Shown piece by piece: positions 1-10,113 of a stretch of 64,000 nt of DNA. The DNA is from Aliivibrio sp. 1S175. Its GTDB lineage: Bacteria > Pseudomonadota > Gammaproteobacteria > Enterobacterales > Vibrionaceae. The notes under the pieces were generated by a model. It worked only from the letters and a program-made list of their open reading frames with translations, did not search any database and was not told the origin of the DNA. The position numbers were made by a program, and so were the translations under genes. Where the stretch lies: NCBI RefSeq assembly GCF_001690985.1, contig NZ_MAJS01000026.1, positions 1-64,000 on the forward strand, given 5' to 3'. The stretch's first letter is position 1. Each line of letters opens with the position of its first letter.

Positions 1-696
<696 letters not shown>

Positions 697-1569
697 GTGA
701 TTGATTGGGAAGGAGTAACTGAATTTGTTGCAGTTGCTGAAGCGCAAAGTTTTACCGGTGCTGCGAGAGCTCTTGAAACATCAGTGGCACAGATCAGTCG
801 TAAAGTAGCCGCTTTAGAGGACCGTTTATCAATAAAATTATTGATCCGAACAACCAGAAAAGTATCGGTTACAGAGGCGGGTCAAACCTACTACCAACAT
901 TGTCGTCATTTGGTTGAAGGATTAAAGCAAGCAGATAGAGCAATCACTGAGCTTAACGCAACGCCTCAAGGTCGCTTAAAGATCACTTCGTCAGTGACTT
1001 ATGGTGAGCAGCTAATCGCGCCACTGCTTAGTGATTTTATGCTGATGTATCCTCAGCTTGAACTTGAACTGGTACTATCAAATCAAACGTTCGATTTAAT
1101 TGAGCAAGATTTTGATCTAGCGATTCGCTTAGGTCGTTTAACCGATTCAACTATGATGGCAAAACGTCTGTCTAGTCGACAAGTTAGAGTGTGTGCTTCC
1201 CCCGGTTATATCGAAAAATATGGAGAGCCACACACCTTATCTGAGCTTTCTCAACATAATTGTTTAATTGGTAGTTTGCCTGTTTGGCGCTTTATTGAGA
1301 ATAAAAAAGAAAAAAGTGTGAGAGTGAAAGGGTCCGTTCACTGTAATAGTGGCGCAGCACTTACTAATGCAGCTTTAAAGGGGTTAGGTATTGTTCAGTT
1401 ACCTGATTTCTATGTTCAAGAATCGATGGATAAAGGGGAATTAGTTGAAATCCTTGCTCCTTATCGTGAGCCAAAAGAAGGCATTTGGGCGGTTTATCCA
1501 AACAACCGACATCTTTCAACAAAAGTTCGTTTATTGGTTGAGTTCTTGGCAAAAGAGTTAGCAGAATAA
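697..1569 (+). CDS. LysR-family transcriptional regulator
   Basis: The 290-residue protein has an N-terminal winged helix-turn-helix (about residues 5-64, with EAQSFTGAARALE and SQISRKVAALE-like helices) and a C-terminal periplasmic-binding-like effector domain (about 90-290). The start is GTG with GAGGAA about 7 bases upstream. It diverges from frmA, so regulation of formaldehyde detoxification is the natural guess. The effector is not readable from sequence. Its stop codon is one base from the tadA start, so the two are probably cotranscribed. Confidence 0.88.
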   Translation: MIDWEGVTEFVAVAEAQSFTGAARALETSVAQISRKVAALEDRLSIKLLIRTTRKVSVTEAGQTYYQHCRHLVEGLKQADRAITELNATPQGRLKITSSVTYGEQLIAPLLSDFMLMYPQLELELVLSNQTFDLIEQDFDLAIRLGRLTDSTMMAKRLSSRQVRVCASPGYIEKYGEPHTLSELSQHNCLIGSLPVWRFIENKKEKSVRVKGSVHCNSGAALTNAALKGLGIVQLPDFYVQESMDKGELVEILAPYREPKEGIWAVYPNNRHLSTKVRLLVEFLAKELAE

Positions 1570-1570
1570 A

Positions 1571-2092
1571 ATGACAAATTTAGACGAAAATAAGAACGCG
1601 ACGTTCTATATGCAAAGAGCGATAGAACTTGCTTCAATTGCAGAAAGTGAAGGTGAAGTTCCTGTTGGTGCCGTTATTGTGCTAGATGGCGAGATAATAG
1701 GAGAGGGCTGGAACCGTTCTATTGGGACTCATGATGCTACGGCTCACGCTGAGATGATGGCGATTAAGCAAGCAGGGCAAACCGTTAAGAACTATCGGCT
1801 GGTTAACGCCACGTTATATGTCACTCTTGAGCCTTGCCCAATGTGTGCTGGCGCAATCGTACAAAGTCGGATTAAACAGGTTGTTTTTGGTGCGGCGGAT
1901 TTAAAAACAGGAGCGTCTGGCAGTGTGATAAATTTGTTTACGTCAGCAACAGCGTTTCACTTTGTTGATTGTGAATCAGGAGTAATGGCCGACGAGTGTC
2001 GAGAGCAACTGCAAGCTTTTTTTAGACGTAGAAGAAAAGAGATAAAAGAACAACGAAAGTTACAGCGAGAAGAAGAATTGAAAAACCAATAG
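1571..2092 (+). CDS. tadA: tRNA-specific adenosine deaminase
   Basis: TadA converts adenosine-34 of tRNA-Arg(ACG) to inosine, which is essential for wobble decoding. The 173-residue protein has the cytidine/deoxycytidylate deaminase zinc motifs: His59-Ala-Glu61 (proton shuttle) and PCPMC at 88-92. The C-terminus is strongly basic (RRRRKEIKEQRK), as expected for a tRNA-binding tail. It lies immediately after the LysR gene and is followed by a clear intrinsic terminator. Confidence 0.95.
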   Translation: MTNLDENKNATFYMQRAIELASIAESEGEVPVGAVIVLDGEIIGEGWNRSIGTHDATAHAEMMAIKQAGQTVKNYRLVNATLYVTLEPCPMCAGAIVQSRIKQVVFGAADLKTGASGSVINLFTSATAFHFVDCESGVMADECREQLQAFFRRRRKEIKEQRKLQREEELKNQ

Positions 2093-2112
2093 AATAAATT
2101 GGTTGATATGAA

Positions 2113-2146
2113 AAAGGCAAATTGAACGTTCATTTGCCTTTTTTAA
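2113..2146 (+). terminator. Rho-independent terminator after tadA
   Basis: AAAAAGGCAAAT (2113-2124) pairs with ATTTGCCTTTTT (2134-2145), with a nine-base loop, and a T-run continues the 3' arm. Confidence 0.88.
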
Positions 2147-2177
2147 TGTGTGTACATAAAGATTAGCGTAGAAATGA

Positions 2178-2336
2178 TTAACGACAAGAGAATGATTCAC
2201 CTTCATCAAATAGAGACATAGAATACAGTCGCTGGCGATGAAGCACTTTTTTATGGTTGTTTAATAATTTACGTCGACGTTGAGTGCTTCCTTTTAAAGA
2301 CGTTTGTGATTTAAGTTTTCTTTTATTAGAGATCAT
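2178..2336 (-). CDS. Small basic protein, 52 residues, unknown function
   Basis: A short ORF reads MISNKRKLKSQTSLKGSTQR and ends GESFSCR. It is very rich in Lys/Arg in the first 37 residues, then becomes neutral to acidic. AGAGGA lies six bases before the ATG. It has no signal peptide or membrane segment. The basic composition suggests nucleic acid or ribosome contact, but that is a guess. It lies between the tadA and mltF terminators, so it needs its own promoter or read-through of the mltF terminator. Conservation in other vibrios would decide whether it is a gene. Confidence 0.5.
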   Translation of the reverse strand: MISNKRKLKSQTSLKGSTQRRRKLLNNHKKVLHRQRLYSMSLFDEGESFSCR

Positions 2337-2354
2337 AGATCCTCTTTTTAGTGT

Positions 2355-2391
2355 AATAAATAAAAAATAAGGCTAATTGCTAGCCCTATTT
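2355..2391 (-). terminator. Rho-independent terminator after mltF
   Basis: On the minus strand AAATAGGGCTA (2391-2381) pairs with TAGCCTTATTT (2375-2365) and is followed by a T-rich run. It ends mltF transcription and lies just upstream of the small ORF at 2178-2336. Confidence 0.75.
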
Positions 2392-2488
2392 GAAATAATG
2401 TTATGAGCGAACTATCTAGCATATTGATTCATTGTTACCGTTATATGAAAGCAATTTACTATTGTTCTACCTCTGTATGATCTCGATA

Positions 2489-3973
2489 TTACTGGTTCGA
2501 AACCGCATTACTGATTGCCGGTGTTGCTGAAGATAAAGGGACATCTATTACAGTTAAATCTTCGACGGTAATTTCTTCTTGAATTAACTTGTTTGCCTGT
2601 TCTTGTTCGTAACCAATAATACTTTGGTAATAACGACGAATATTCTCAACATAGTTTTGAGCTTCATCACCGCGAGCAAAACCATAACGAAGATATTTGT
2701 AATAACGTTTTTGGCGTAATAAAGGTAAGTTATCTTTTACGTCAGTCCATGAGTCAGGGTCACCACCTAAACTTTGTGTTAAACGGCGCGCATCCATCAT
2801 ATGACCAAAACCAATGTTATATGAAGCCAAGGCAAACCAAATTTTTTCGTGTTCTGTAATTGAATCAGGAACACGTTTCACTATACGTCGTAAATATTCA
2901 GCCCCGCCGCGAATACTTTGTTCTGGGCTCAAGCGATTTTTAACGCCAACAGATTGAGCTGTTGGAAGCGTTAACATCATCATGCCACGAACCCCTGTCG
3001 GTGATTTTGCTAATGGGTTCCAATGCGATTCTTGGTATGACAATGCCGCTAAGAAACGCCAATCAAAGTCACCCGCGTACTTTTTAAATAGGGGTTCCCA
3101 TTTAGGCAGTTTGCTTTCTAGTGCTCGAATAAAAGCACGAGTGTCAACATAATCAAACGATTCAACATGGCCAAAATACTTTTCTTCTAAAAGGGCCAGT
3201 TTGCCACTTTCTTTTAGTTCACCAAAAAATTCAATGACCAGAGCTTGTAAACTATCGTCTTCTGTTTTTTGTAAAAACCAAGCGACAGGCTGATCTTCGG
3301 TTAACTCAAAAGCAACCGCTAAATCAGGATGAATTCGTTGAGTTAGCGATAATTCAACAGAATCCGCTAAAGTGTAATGTATTTCGCCATTGGCTACTTT
3401 TTTTAATAATTCACTAACGTCAGTATCTGGTTCTGTTTGCCAATCGAGATTTGGGTGCTTCTCTTTTAACTTGATTAATGTTCCTTCAAAGCTCGAGTCT
3501 TTTACTATAGTTAAGTTCTCATCAAGATCGGTAAGATTTTTTATATTACGAGGGCGCCAACTGCCTTTTTTATACACGACTTGTTGACTGACATAATAAT
3601 ACACAGGTCCAGGAATAAATTGCTGTAGACGTTCTGGAGTGATGGTCATATTAGCGGCAATGATATCGACTTCATTGCGATTAAGTGCAGGGAATAAACC
3701 AGAGTAAGTATACGCAGGTGTAATTTCTAATTTTACTTCTAGTTTTTCAGCAAAGGCTTTTGCTAGATCATAATCAAGCCCTGTAGGACCATCAGAACCA
3801 ATATAATAAGACAGTTGGTTATTTAAAGTACTGACTCGTAAAATACCGCGTTCTCTTACTTGTTCTAGTTTATTTTTTGGTTCTGATTCTACTTGGCAGC
3901 CCGTTAGGGTAAAAGCCAAAGTAAAAACAACCAAGCAAGATGGTAAAAGGCGATAATATCGGATGCGGCTCAA
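2489..3973 (-). CDS. mltF: Membrane-bound lytic murein transglycosylase F
   Basis: MltF is an outer-membrane lipoprotein that cleaves peptidoglycan glycan strands to 1,6-anhydro ends. The 494-residue sequence has a lipoprotein signal (LTGC, Cys26), an ABC-type solute-binding domain (about 40-265) that acts as regulatory module in this family, and an SLT domain (about 290-450). The catalytic glutamate is Glu315 in SYQESHWNP, followed by GVRGMMMLTLPTA. Domain order and length match MltF/YfhD. It is divergent from purL, as in enterobacteria and vibrios. Confidence 0.94.
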   Translation of the reverse strand: MSRIRYYRLLPSCLVVFTLAFTLTGCQVESEPKNKLEQVRERGILRVSTLNNQLSYYIGSDGPTGLDYDLAKAFAEKLEVKLEITPAYTYSGLFPALNRNEVDIIAANMTITPERLQQFIPGPVYYYVSQQVVYKKGSWRPRNIKNLTDLDENLTIVKDSSFEGTLIKLKEKHPNLDWQTEPDTDVSELLKKVANGEIHYTLADSVELSLTQRIHPDLAVAFELTEDQPVAWFLQKTEDDSLQALVIEFFGELKESGKLALLEEKYFGHVESFDYVDTRAFIRALESKLPKWEPLFKKYAGDFDWRFLAALSYQESHWNPLAKSPTGVRGMMMLTLPTAQSVGVKNRLSPEQSIRGGAEYLRRIVKRVPDSITEHEKIWFALASYNIGFGHMMDARRLTQSLGGDPDSWTDVKDNLPLLRQKRYYKYLRYGFARGDEAQNYVENIRRYYQSIIGYEQEQANKLIQEEITVEDLTVIDVPLSSATPAISNAVSNQ

Positions 3974-4153
3974 GTCAGAATGCTCTTGTAAATAATTAAG
4001 GCGTAGTTATATCAAATGGGAGAAAAAGAGGCAAAAGCACGGTAACAAATTAGAACAATTTTTAGAGATCGAGACAGAATAAATATGATATCGTCTATTT
4101 TTCACTCAAAGCCACAAAAAATTAAGCCCATTTGATATTTTTTTAAAAAAAAT

Positions 4154-4204
4154 ACGCAAACGGTTGCTTTTGGTGTTACTTCACAAAACAAAATCCTTTA
4201 TAAT
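4154..4204 (+). promoter_or_regulatory. purL promoter with PurR operator
   Basis: ACGCAAACGGTTGCTT (4154-4169) matches the PurR consensus ACGCAAACGTTTGCGT at 13 of 16 positions. A strong -10, TATAAT, is at 4199-4204; TTACTT at 4176-4181 lies 17 bases before it as a weak -35. The operator sits just upstream of the -35, so PurR with hypoxanthine or guanine would be expected to repress purL. The 3974-4153 stretch before it is AT-rich and also carries the divergent mltF promoter. Confidence 0.75.
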
Positions 4205-4336
4205 GCGCTCGCAATACCAGAGGTAACATCGGCATGGTTACTATGAGTTATCAATATTTAATAGAGTTAATTATTTATAACTACATGAAGCTATACCAAT
4301 ATTACCTTTAATTCATTGCCGAAGAGACCTAAGTAC

Positions 4337-7300
4337 ATGAGAATTTTGCGTGGTTCACCTGCTCTATCTGAATTTCGTGTTAATAAGCTGCTTGAGCTTT
4401 GTCGCGAGCTAAAATTACCTGTCACTGGTATTTATGCTGAGTTTGCCCACTTTGCAGACGTAACCTCAGATCTTGATGCATCTGAAATTGTAAAGCTAGA
4501 AAAACTACTAACTTACGGTCCAACAATTGAAGAACATAAACCAGAAGGTTTATTACTTCTGTCTTCCCCTCGTCCGGGTACTATCTCTCCTTGGTCTTCA
4601 AAATCTACTGATATCGCCCATAATTGTGGTTTAGCTAAAATCGCACGTTTAGAGCGTGGTACGGCTTATTACGTAGAAACGTCAGAAACACTTTCTGAAC
4701 TTCAATTGGTTGAATTAAAAGCCATTCTTCATGATCGTATGATGGAAGTTGTCTTCACTGATTTTGAATCAGCGGCGGCATTATTTACGGTTGCAGAGCC
4801 TGCGCCATACGCAGAGGTCGATCTACTTTTAGGTGGTCGTAAAGCGCTAGAAAACGCAAACGTTACCCTAGGTCTTGCATTGGCAGAAGATGAGATTGAT
4901 TACCTATTAGAAAGCTTTACTGAAAAGCTAGGTCGCAATCCTACTGATATTGAATTAATGATGTTTGCACAAGCGAACTCAGAGCATTGTCGTCACAAAA
5001 TCTTCAATGCAGATTGGACTATCGATGGGGTTAAGCAAGATAAATCATTATTCAAAATGATCAAAAACACCTTTGAAGTCACTCCTGAAAACGTGCTGTC
5101 TGCTTACAAAGATAACGCCGCTGTAATGACGGGTTCTACCGTTGGCCGTTTCTTCCCTGATCCAGAAACGCGTGGTTATGGTTACCATCAAGAGAAAACA
5201 CACATCTTGATGAAAGTAGAAACGCATAACCACCCAACAGCAATCTCTCCTTGGCCGGGTGCGTCAACAGGTTCTGGCGGTGAAATCCGTGATGAAGGCG
5301 CAACAGGTATCGGTGGTAAACCAAAAGCGGGTTTAGTTGGTTTCTCCGTATCTAACTTAAAAATTCCTAATTTTGTTCAACCGTGGGAAACGGATTTTGG
5401 TAAGCCAAACCGTATCGTTACTGCGCTTGATATTATGCTTGAAGGCCCTCTAGGCGGCGCGGCATTTAACAATGAATTTGGTCGTCCAAACCTATTAGGT
5501 TACTTCCGTACTTATGAAGAAAAAGTAAACTCTCATAATGGTGAAGAAGTACGTGGTTACCACAAGCCAATCATGCTTGCGGGTGGTTTAGGTAATATTC
5601 GTGATGATCATGTTCAGAAGAAAGAGATCCCAGTAGGCGCAAGCTTAATCGTACTTGGTGGTCCAGCGATGAACATCGGCCTTGGCGGCGGTGCAGCATC
5701 TTCAATGGACTCAGGCTCTTCTTCTGAAGATCTAGATTTCGCTTCAGTACAACGTGAAAACCCAGAAATGGAGCGTCGTTGTCAGGAAGTTATCGACCGT
5801 TGTTGGCAGCTTGGTGATGCAAACCCAATCGCATTTATCCACGATGTAGGTGCAGGTGGTATTTCAAACGCATTACCTGAACTTGTTGATGATGGTGAGC
5901 GTGGCGGTATCTTTAACTTACGTGATGTACCCAATGATGAGCCGGGCATGAGCCCACTTGAAATTTGGTGTAATGAATCTCAAGAACGCTATGTTATGGC
6001 GGTTGCAGATAAAGACTTAGCGACATTTGAAGCGATTTGTAAGCGTGAACGTGCGCCATATGCGGTTGTTGGTAAAGCAACGGAAGAGCGTAACCTTAAG
6101 TTAGAAGATTCACATTTCGACAATACACCAATTGATATGCCAATGGACATCCTTCTAGGTAAAACGCCTAAGATGCACCGTGATGCAAAAACGCTAAAAG
6201 CGAATAACCCAGCGATTGATCGTTCAGGCATTGAAATGAATGATGCGATTGAGCGTGTTCTTCGTTTACCAACAGTGGCAGAGAAAACATTCTTAATCAC
6301 GATTGGTGACCGTTCAGTGACTGGTCTTGTGGCTCGTGACCAAATGGTTGGCCCATGGCAGGTTCCTGTTGCTAACTGTGCGGTAACTGCGGCAAGTTAT
6401 GATACTTACCACGGTGAAGCGATGTCTCTTGGTGAGCGTACACCCGTTGCTCTACTAGACTTTGGTGCATCAGCTCGTTTAGCGGTTGGTGAAGCCATTA
6501 CCAACATTGCAGCGACAAATATTGGCGATATTAAGAATATTAAATTATCTGCAAACTGGATGTCTCCAGCGGGTCACCCAGGTGAAGATGCGGGTCTTTA
6601 CGAAGCCGTTAAAGCCGTAGGTGAAGAACTTTGTCCGGCACTTGGTCTTACTATTCCAGTAGGCAAAGATTCAATGTCTATGAAGACTAAGTGGGAAGAG
6701 AATGGTGAGCAGAAAGAAGTTACTTCTCCTCTTTCTCTTGTGATTACCGCTTTTGCACGTATTGAAGATATTCGTAAGACAGTGACTCCACAATTACGCA
6801 CTGACAAAGGTGAAACATCGCTAGTTCTTATTGACCTTGGGAACGGTAAAAACCGTATGGGTGCAACAGCACTAGCGCAAGTTTACAAGCAACTTGGTGA
6901 TAAACCAGCAGACGTAGACAATGCAGCACAGCTAAAAGGCTTCTACGAAGGCATTCAAACATTAATCGCAAATGATCAAGTCGTGGCTTACCACGATAAA
7001 GGCGATGGTGGTTTATTCGTGACGCTTGCTGAAATGGCATTTGCTGGACATTGTGGTGTGAGTGCGAGCATTGAAGCATTAGGCGAAGATACATTAGCTG
7101 CATTATTTAACGAAGAGTTAGGTGCGGTAATCCAAGTTCGTAATGACGATTTAGATTCAGTGTTATCAACCTTAGCTGCAAATGAGTTAGGTGAATGTTC
7201 ACACGTTATTGGTTCTGTTGAAGCGTCTGACGAAGTGGTTATTAAGTCTGGTGAAACCGTTATAGTAGAACGTAACCGTACTGAATTACGTACTATCTGG

Positions 7301-8233
7301 GCTGAAACTACGCATAAAATGCAAGGTTTACGTGATAATCCTGTATGTGCAGACCAAGAACATGAAGCGAAAAAAGACAACTCAGATCCAGGTCTAAACG
7401 TTAGCCTAAGCTTTGATGTAAACGAAGATATTGCCGCGCCTTATATCAACCTAGGTGCTAAACCTAAGATGGCAATTCTACGTGAGCAAGGTGTTAACTC
7501 TCACGTTGAAATGGCAGCAGCGTTTGACCGCGCAGGCTTTGAAGCAACAGATATTCACATGAGTGACATCCTTACTGGCTCTGCAGTACTGGAAGAGTAC
7601 AACGGTCTTGTGGCGTGTGGTGGCTTCTCTTACGGTGACGTACTAGGCGCTGGTGAAGGTTGGGCTAAATCAGTTCTGTTTAATGAAGATGCTCGTAACC
7701 AGTTTGAAGGTTTCTTTAAGCGTGAAGATACCTTCTCCCTAGGCGTATGTAATGGCTGTCAAATGTTATCTAACCTACGTGAACTTATCCCTGGTGCAGA
7801 ATACTGGCCTCGATTCGTGCGCAATGAATCAGAGCGTTTTGAAGCACGCTTTAGCCTAGTTGAAGTGCAGAAATCAGATTCTATTTTCCTTAATGGAATG
7901 GAAGGTTCTCGTATGCCAATCGCGGTTTCTCACGGTGAAGGTCGTGTAGAAGTTCGTAATGATGAACATCTAGCAGCGATTGAAAGCTCAGGCACTGTTG
8001 CTCTACGTTACGTTGATAATAACGGTAATCAAACGCAGCAATATCCAAATAACCCGAACGGTTCACCAAACGCCATTACCGGGTTAACAACGACGGATGG
8101 TCGAGTAACTATCATGATGCCTCACCCAGAGCGTGTTTTCCGTACGGTTGCTAACTCTTGGGCTCCAGAGACGTGGGGCGAGAATGGCGCTTGGATGCGT
8201 ATGTTCCAAAATGCCCGTAAGAATATTGGCTAA
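4337..8233 (+). CDS. purL: Phosphoribosylformylglycinamidine synthase
   Basis: PurL catalyses the fourth step of de novo purine synthesis: FGAR + Gln + ATP to FGAM. I start at ATG 4337 ([20 protein letters not shown]), which fits the family N-terminus; an upstream in-frame TTG at 4316 would add seven residues. The 1,298-residue protein has the large-PurL order: N-terminal PurS-like domain, two AIRS-like ATP-binding halves ([19 protein letters not shown] and VGKDSMSMK regions) and a C-terminal glutamine amidotransferase with nucleophile Cys1138 in GVCNGCQ and a PHPE motif near the end. It is monocistronic and preceded by a PurR box. Confidence 0.97.
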   Translation: MRILRGSPALSEFRVNKLLELCRELKLPVTGIYAEFAHFADVTSDLDASEIVKLEKLLTYGPTIEEHKPEGLLLLSSPRPGTISPWSSKSTDIAHNCGLAKIARLERGTAYYVETSETLSELQLVELKAILHDRMMEVVFTDFESAAALFTVAEPAPYAEVDLLLGGRKALENANVTLGLALAEDEIDYLLESFTEKLGRNPTDIELMMFAQANSEHCRHKIFNADWTIDGVKQDKSLFKMIKNTFEVTPENVLSAYKDNAAVMTGSTVGRFFPDPETRGYGYHQEKTHILMKVETHNHPTAISPWPGASTGSGGEIRDEGATGIGGKPKAGLVGFSVSNLKIPNFVQPWETDFGKPNRIVTALDIMLEGPLGGAAFNNEFGRPNLLGYFRTYEEKVNSHNGEEVRGYHKPIMLAGGLGNIRDDHVQKKEIPVGASLIVLGGPAMNIGLGGGAASSMDSGSSSEDLDFASVQRENPEMERRCQEVIDRCWQLGDANPIAFIHDVGAGGISNALPELVDDGERGGIFNLRDVPNDEPGMSPLEIWCNESQERYVMAVADKDLATFEAICKRERAPYAVVGKATEERNLKLEDSHFDNTPIDMPMDILLGKTPKMHRDAKTLKANNPAIDRSGIEMNDAIERVLRLPTVAEKTFLITIGDRSVTGLVARDQMVGPWQVPVANCAVTAASYDTYHGEAMSLGERTPVALLDFGASARLAVGEAITNIAATNIGDIKNIKLSANWMSPAGHPGEDAGLYEAVKAVGEELCPALGLTIPVGKDSMSMKTKWEENGEQKEVTSPLSLVITAFARIEDIRKTVTPQLRTDKGETSLVLIDLGNGKNRMGATALAQVYKQLGDKPADVDNAAQLKGFYEGIQTLIANDQVVAYHDKGDGGLFVTLAEMAFAGHCGVSASIEALGEDTLAALFNEELGAVIQVRNDDLDSVLSTLAANELGECSHVIGSVEASDEVVIKSGETVIVERNRTELRTIWAETTHKMQGLRDNPVCADQEHEAKKDNSDPGLNVSLSFDVNEDIAAPYINLGAKPKMAILREQGVNSHVEMAAAFDRAGFEATDIHMSDILTGSAVLEEYNGLVACGGFSYGDVLGAGEGWAKSVLFNEDARNQFEGFFKREDTFSLGVCNGCQMLSNLRELIPGAEYWPRFVRNESERFEARFSLVEVQKSDSIFLNGMEGSRMPIAVSHGEGRVEVRNDEHLAAIESSGTVALRYVDNNGNQTQQYPNNPNGSPNAITGLTTTDGRVTIMMPHPERVFRTVANSWAPETWGENGAWMRMFQNARKNIG

Positions 8234-8358
8234 TTTAGAGCATATTTTGGTTGAGGCTTATTAAGTGTTAACCAATATCTTTAATTTAATAATCAATTAT
8301 TTATTATGATTTTTTGAAAATGTGATAAAAATCTGAAAATTGAATTAACAGTCTGTTC

Positions 8359-8437
8359 TATAATAAATAAAAGAGTTGGGTAAAGACGGCTCTTTTCAAA
8401 TAAAACCGTTGGAGTTTAGGCTTCAGCGGTTTTTTTG
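8359..8437 (+). ncRNA. Candidate small RNA or leader ending in a strong terminator
   Basis: A consensus TATAAT (8359-8364) is followed by a 10-bp hairpin (AAAAGAGTTG 8369-8378 with CGGCTCTTTT 8387-8396) and a second hairpin with a T7 tail (ACCGTTGGAG 8405-8414 with CTTCAGCGGT 8421-8430, T-run to 8436). This would give a transcript of about 65 nt. The terminator is about 170 bases after purL and 40 before the next ORF. It may instead be the 3' end of the purL mRNA. I see no good -35 at the right distance. Confidence 0.35.
8402..8437 (+). terminator. Rho-independent terminator upstream of the SPOUT methyltransferase gene
   Basis: AAAACCGTTGGAG and CTTCAGCGGTTTT form a GC-containing stem with G-U pairs, a six-base loop and seven T's. 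It ends purL transcripts and/or the candidate small RNA. Confidence 0.85.
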
Positions 8438-8475
8438 TTAGAATAGCGCTTTAATTTTATCTTTCGGAAAAAACA

Positions 8476-8985
8476 ATGAAAAATACGCACGTCACAATTG
8501 GTTTAAGTAACCCTAAAAGCCCTACCAATGTTGGCGCAGTGATGCGTGCTGCTGGTTGTTATCAAGTTGATGATGTTCGTTATACTGGCGAGAGATACGA
8601 TCGTGCCGTTAAATTTCAAACAGACACAAAGAAAGTAGCGAATAAAATTCCGCTGACCAGCGTAGATTGTTTATTAGATGGACTGCCAGAAGGCATGAAG
8701 GTGGTGTGTGTTGAACTTGCTGAGGGAGCAATATCTCTTCCTGAGTTTCAACATCCAGACAAGGCAATTTATGTTTTTGGCCCTGAAGATGGTTCAATTA
8801 CCCAACAAGTTGCAGATAGAGCAGATTATGTCGTTTATGTTCCAACGGTTGGTTGCATGAATTTAGCAGCTACAGTGAATGTTCTTCTATACGATCGATT
8901 AGCAAAATCCGTTGATATTGTGAAAGGTGATGAGTTGATCCGCAGTAGCCGAGACAACCGCAATCATTTAGTTGTAAAAAAATAA
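8476..8985 (+). CDS. SpoU/TrmH-family RNA methyltransferase
   Basis: The 169-residue protein is a minimal SPOUT methyltransferase using S-adenosylmethionine to methylate a ribose 2'-OH in tRNA or rRNA. The three family motifs are present: NPKSPTNVGAVMRAAG near the N-terminus (motif 1, with conserved Asn and Arg), YVFGPEDGSI (motif 2) and VGCMNLAATVNVLLYD (motif 3), the last two forming the trefoil knot. It lacks an extra N-terminal RNA-binding domain. The sequence differs from TrmL, so I do not assign the target nucleotide. It stands alone after the purL region. Confidence 0.85.
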   Translation: MKNTHVTIGLSNPKSPTNVGAVMRAAGCYQVDDVRYTGERYDRAVKFQTDTKKVANKIPLTSVDCLLDGLPEGMKVVCVELAEGAISLPEFQHPDKAIYVFGPEDGSITQQVADRADYVVYVPTVGCMNLAATVNVLLYDRLAKSVDIVKGDELIRSSRDNRNHLVVKK

Positions 8986-9154
8986 GATCAACTTCTCCTT
9001 TAAAGCGCTTATAGATTGACATCTTTTTGATGCATTTTTGGCTAGATGTGTTCTAATAGCGGGCATTAAAGGGAATGCAGTTATTGTGCTGCAGTTATAG
9101 ATGGATTTTTTAGTAATGATCTATCCCTTAACTATCGAATTCTAGGAAATAAAA

Positions 9155-9481
9155 ATGGCAAAATTTGATTACCGTATTGTAGAAAAACGTAACGCTTGGG
9201 CTGCTGAAATTACGCGCCAAGTAACTTCTCGCAGAACGGTTGTATCTAAGCGTCAGCTTGGTTTTGAAAGCGAAGCTGAAGCAGTTGAATGGGCTCAAAA
9301 AGAGCTTGTTGAATTTGCAAAGACTCAAGCGGTTCGTAATGATCGTAAAGCTGATCAACGTACTGAAAAAGAAGAAATGATCGCTCGTAAGAAAGAGAAG
9401 TCAGCAGCACAAAAAGCGGAATATGAAGCCGCTCGTGATGCCGCTAATGAAGAAGACGATTACGATTACGACGAAGAGTAA
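9155..9481 (+). CDS. DUF3622-family protein
   Basis: This 108-residue protein of unknown function is typical of vibrios. The N-terminal part (FDYRIVEKRNAWAAEITRQV, then TSRRTVVSKRQLGF) is the DUF3622 domain, about residues 1-70. After it comes a charged, probably helical stretch (KADQRTEKEEMIARKKEK) and a very acidic tail (NEEDDYDYDEE). No signal peptide or membrane segment is visible. AGGAAA precedes the ATG. It is monocistronic with its own terminator. Confidence 0.82.
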   Translation: MAKFDYRIVEKRNAWAAEITRQVTSRRTVVSKRQLGFESEAEAVEWAQKELVEFAKTQAVRNDRKADQRTEKEEMIARKKEKSAAQKAEYEAARDAANEEDDYDYDEE

Positions 9482-9502
9482 TCTTCTCGAATAATTCGAA
9501 AT

Positions 9503-9533
9503 AAAAAAGGCGCTTATTTGAGCGCCTTTTTTT
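9503..9533 (+). terminator. Rho-independent terminator after the DUF3622 gene
   Basis: GGCGCT (9509-9514) and AGCGCC (9521-9526) form the stem, flanked by an A-run and a T7 run. Confidence 0.9.
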
Positions 9534-9558
9534 ATATTTGATATTATGGATTGTTTTG

Positions 9559-10044
9559 ATGATAGAAAAAGAAGCATTATTAGAATCAATTATCCAAGCG
9601 TTGCGTGATGTTCATCAAATGGCGGTTGAAGCAACGCAGCGAGCGATTGATCAAGCGACAGACAAAGAAGCAATAGCACGCAGTAAGTATGAAACCTTTG
9701 GTTTAGAGGCGTCTTATCTAGCTCATGGACAGGCATTGCGAGTTGCTGAATGTGAAGCGGATATATTAGCGTATCGAAAGTTACCGCGATTAGAATACAC
9801 AGAAGACAGTGCGATTAACCAATGTGCTTTAGTGACGGTTGTAAATAAAGATGATGTCGAGAGTGTATTTTTTATAGGCCCATCAGCCGGTGGAGTAAAA
9901 GTAACTCATAATAAGATGACATTTTCACTAATAACGCCGTCAGCTCCGCTAGGAAAAGCCATGATAGGGCAACAACTTGGTGATGAATTTGAATTGAATT
10001 TAGCGGGTAAGACGCAGCAATACGAAATTATAGACGTGCAGTAA
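9559..10044 (+). CDS. GreA/GreB-like C-terminal-domain protein
   Basis: The 161-residue protein has a helical N-terminal half (about 1-70) and a C-terminal half resembling the FKBP-like C-terminal domain of GreA/GreB transcript cleavage factors: VVNKDDVESVFFIGPSAGG, then ITPSAPLGKAMIGQQLGDEF. In true Gre factors the N-terminal coiled coil carries acidic tip residues that enter the polymerase channel; here the helices are short, so cleavage activity is doubtful. I use ATG 9559 because the in-frame TTG at 9538 abuts the preceding terminator. The Shine-Dalgarno site is weak. Confidence 0.72.
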   Translation: MIEKEALLESIIQALRDVHQMAVEATQRAIDQATDKEAIARSKYETFGLEASYLAHGQALRVAECEADILAYRKLPRLEYTEDSAINQCALVTVVNKDDVESVFFIGPSAGGVKVTHNKMTFSLITPSAPLGKAMIGQQLGDEFELNLAGKTQQYEIIDVQ

Positions 10045-10062
10045 TAACAGATAGTTAGATAT

Positions 10063-10092
10063 AAAATAAGAGAGGCGAACCTCTCTTATTTT
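10063..10092. terminator. Bidirectional terminator between convergent genes
   Basis: AAATAAGAGAGG (10064-10075) and CCTCTCTTATTT (10080-10091) form a perfect 12-bp stem with a four-base loop. A and T runs on the two sides allow it to work on both strands. Confidence 0.85.
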
Positions 10093-10113
10093 TAAATTAC
10101 TTTAATAGAAATA

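Noticed and set aside
9016-9057. TTGACA with a distant TCTAAT as promoter for the DUF3622 gene
   Set aside because: The spacing is 30 bases, far from 17. Nearby alternatives are weak, so I do not call a promoter.
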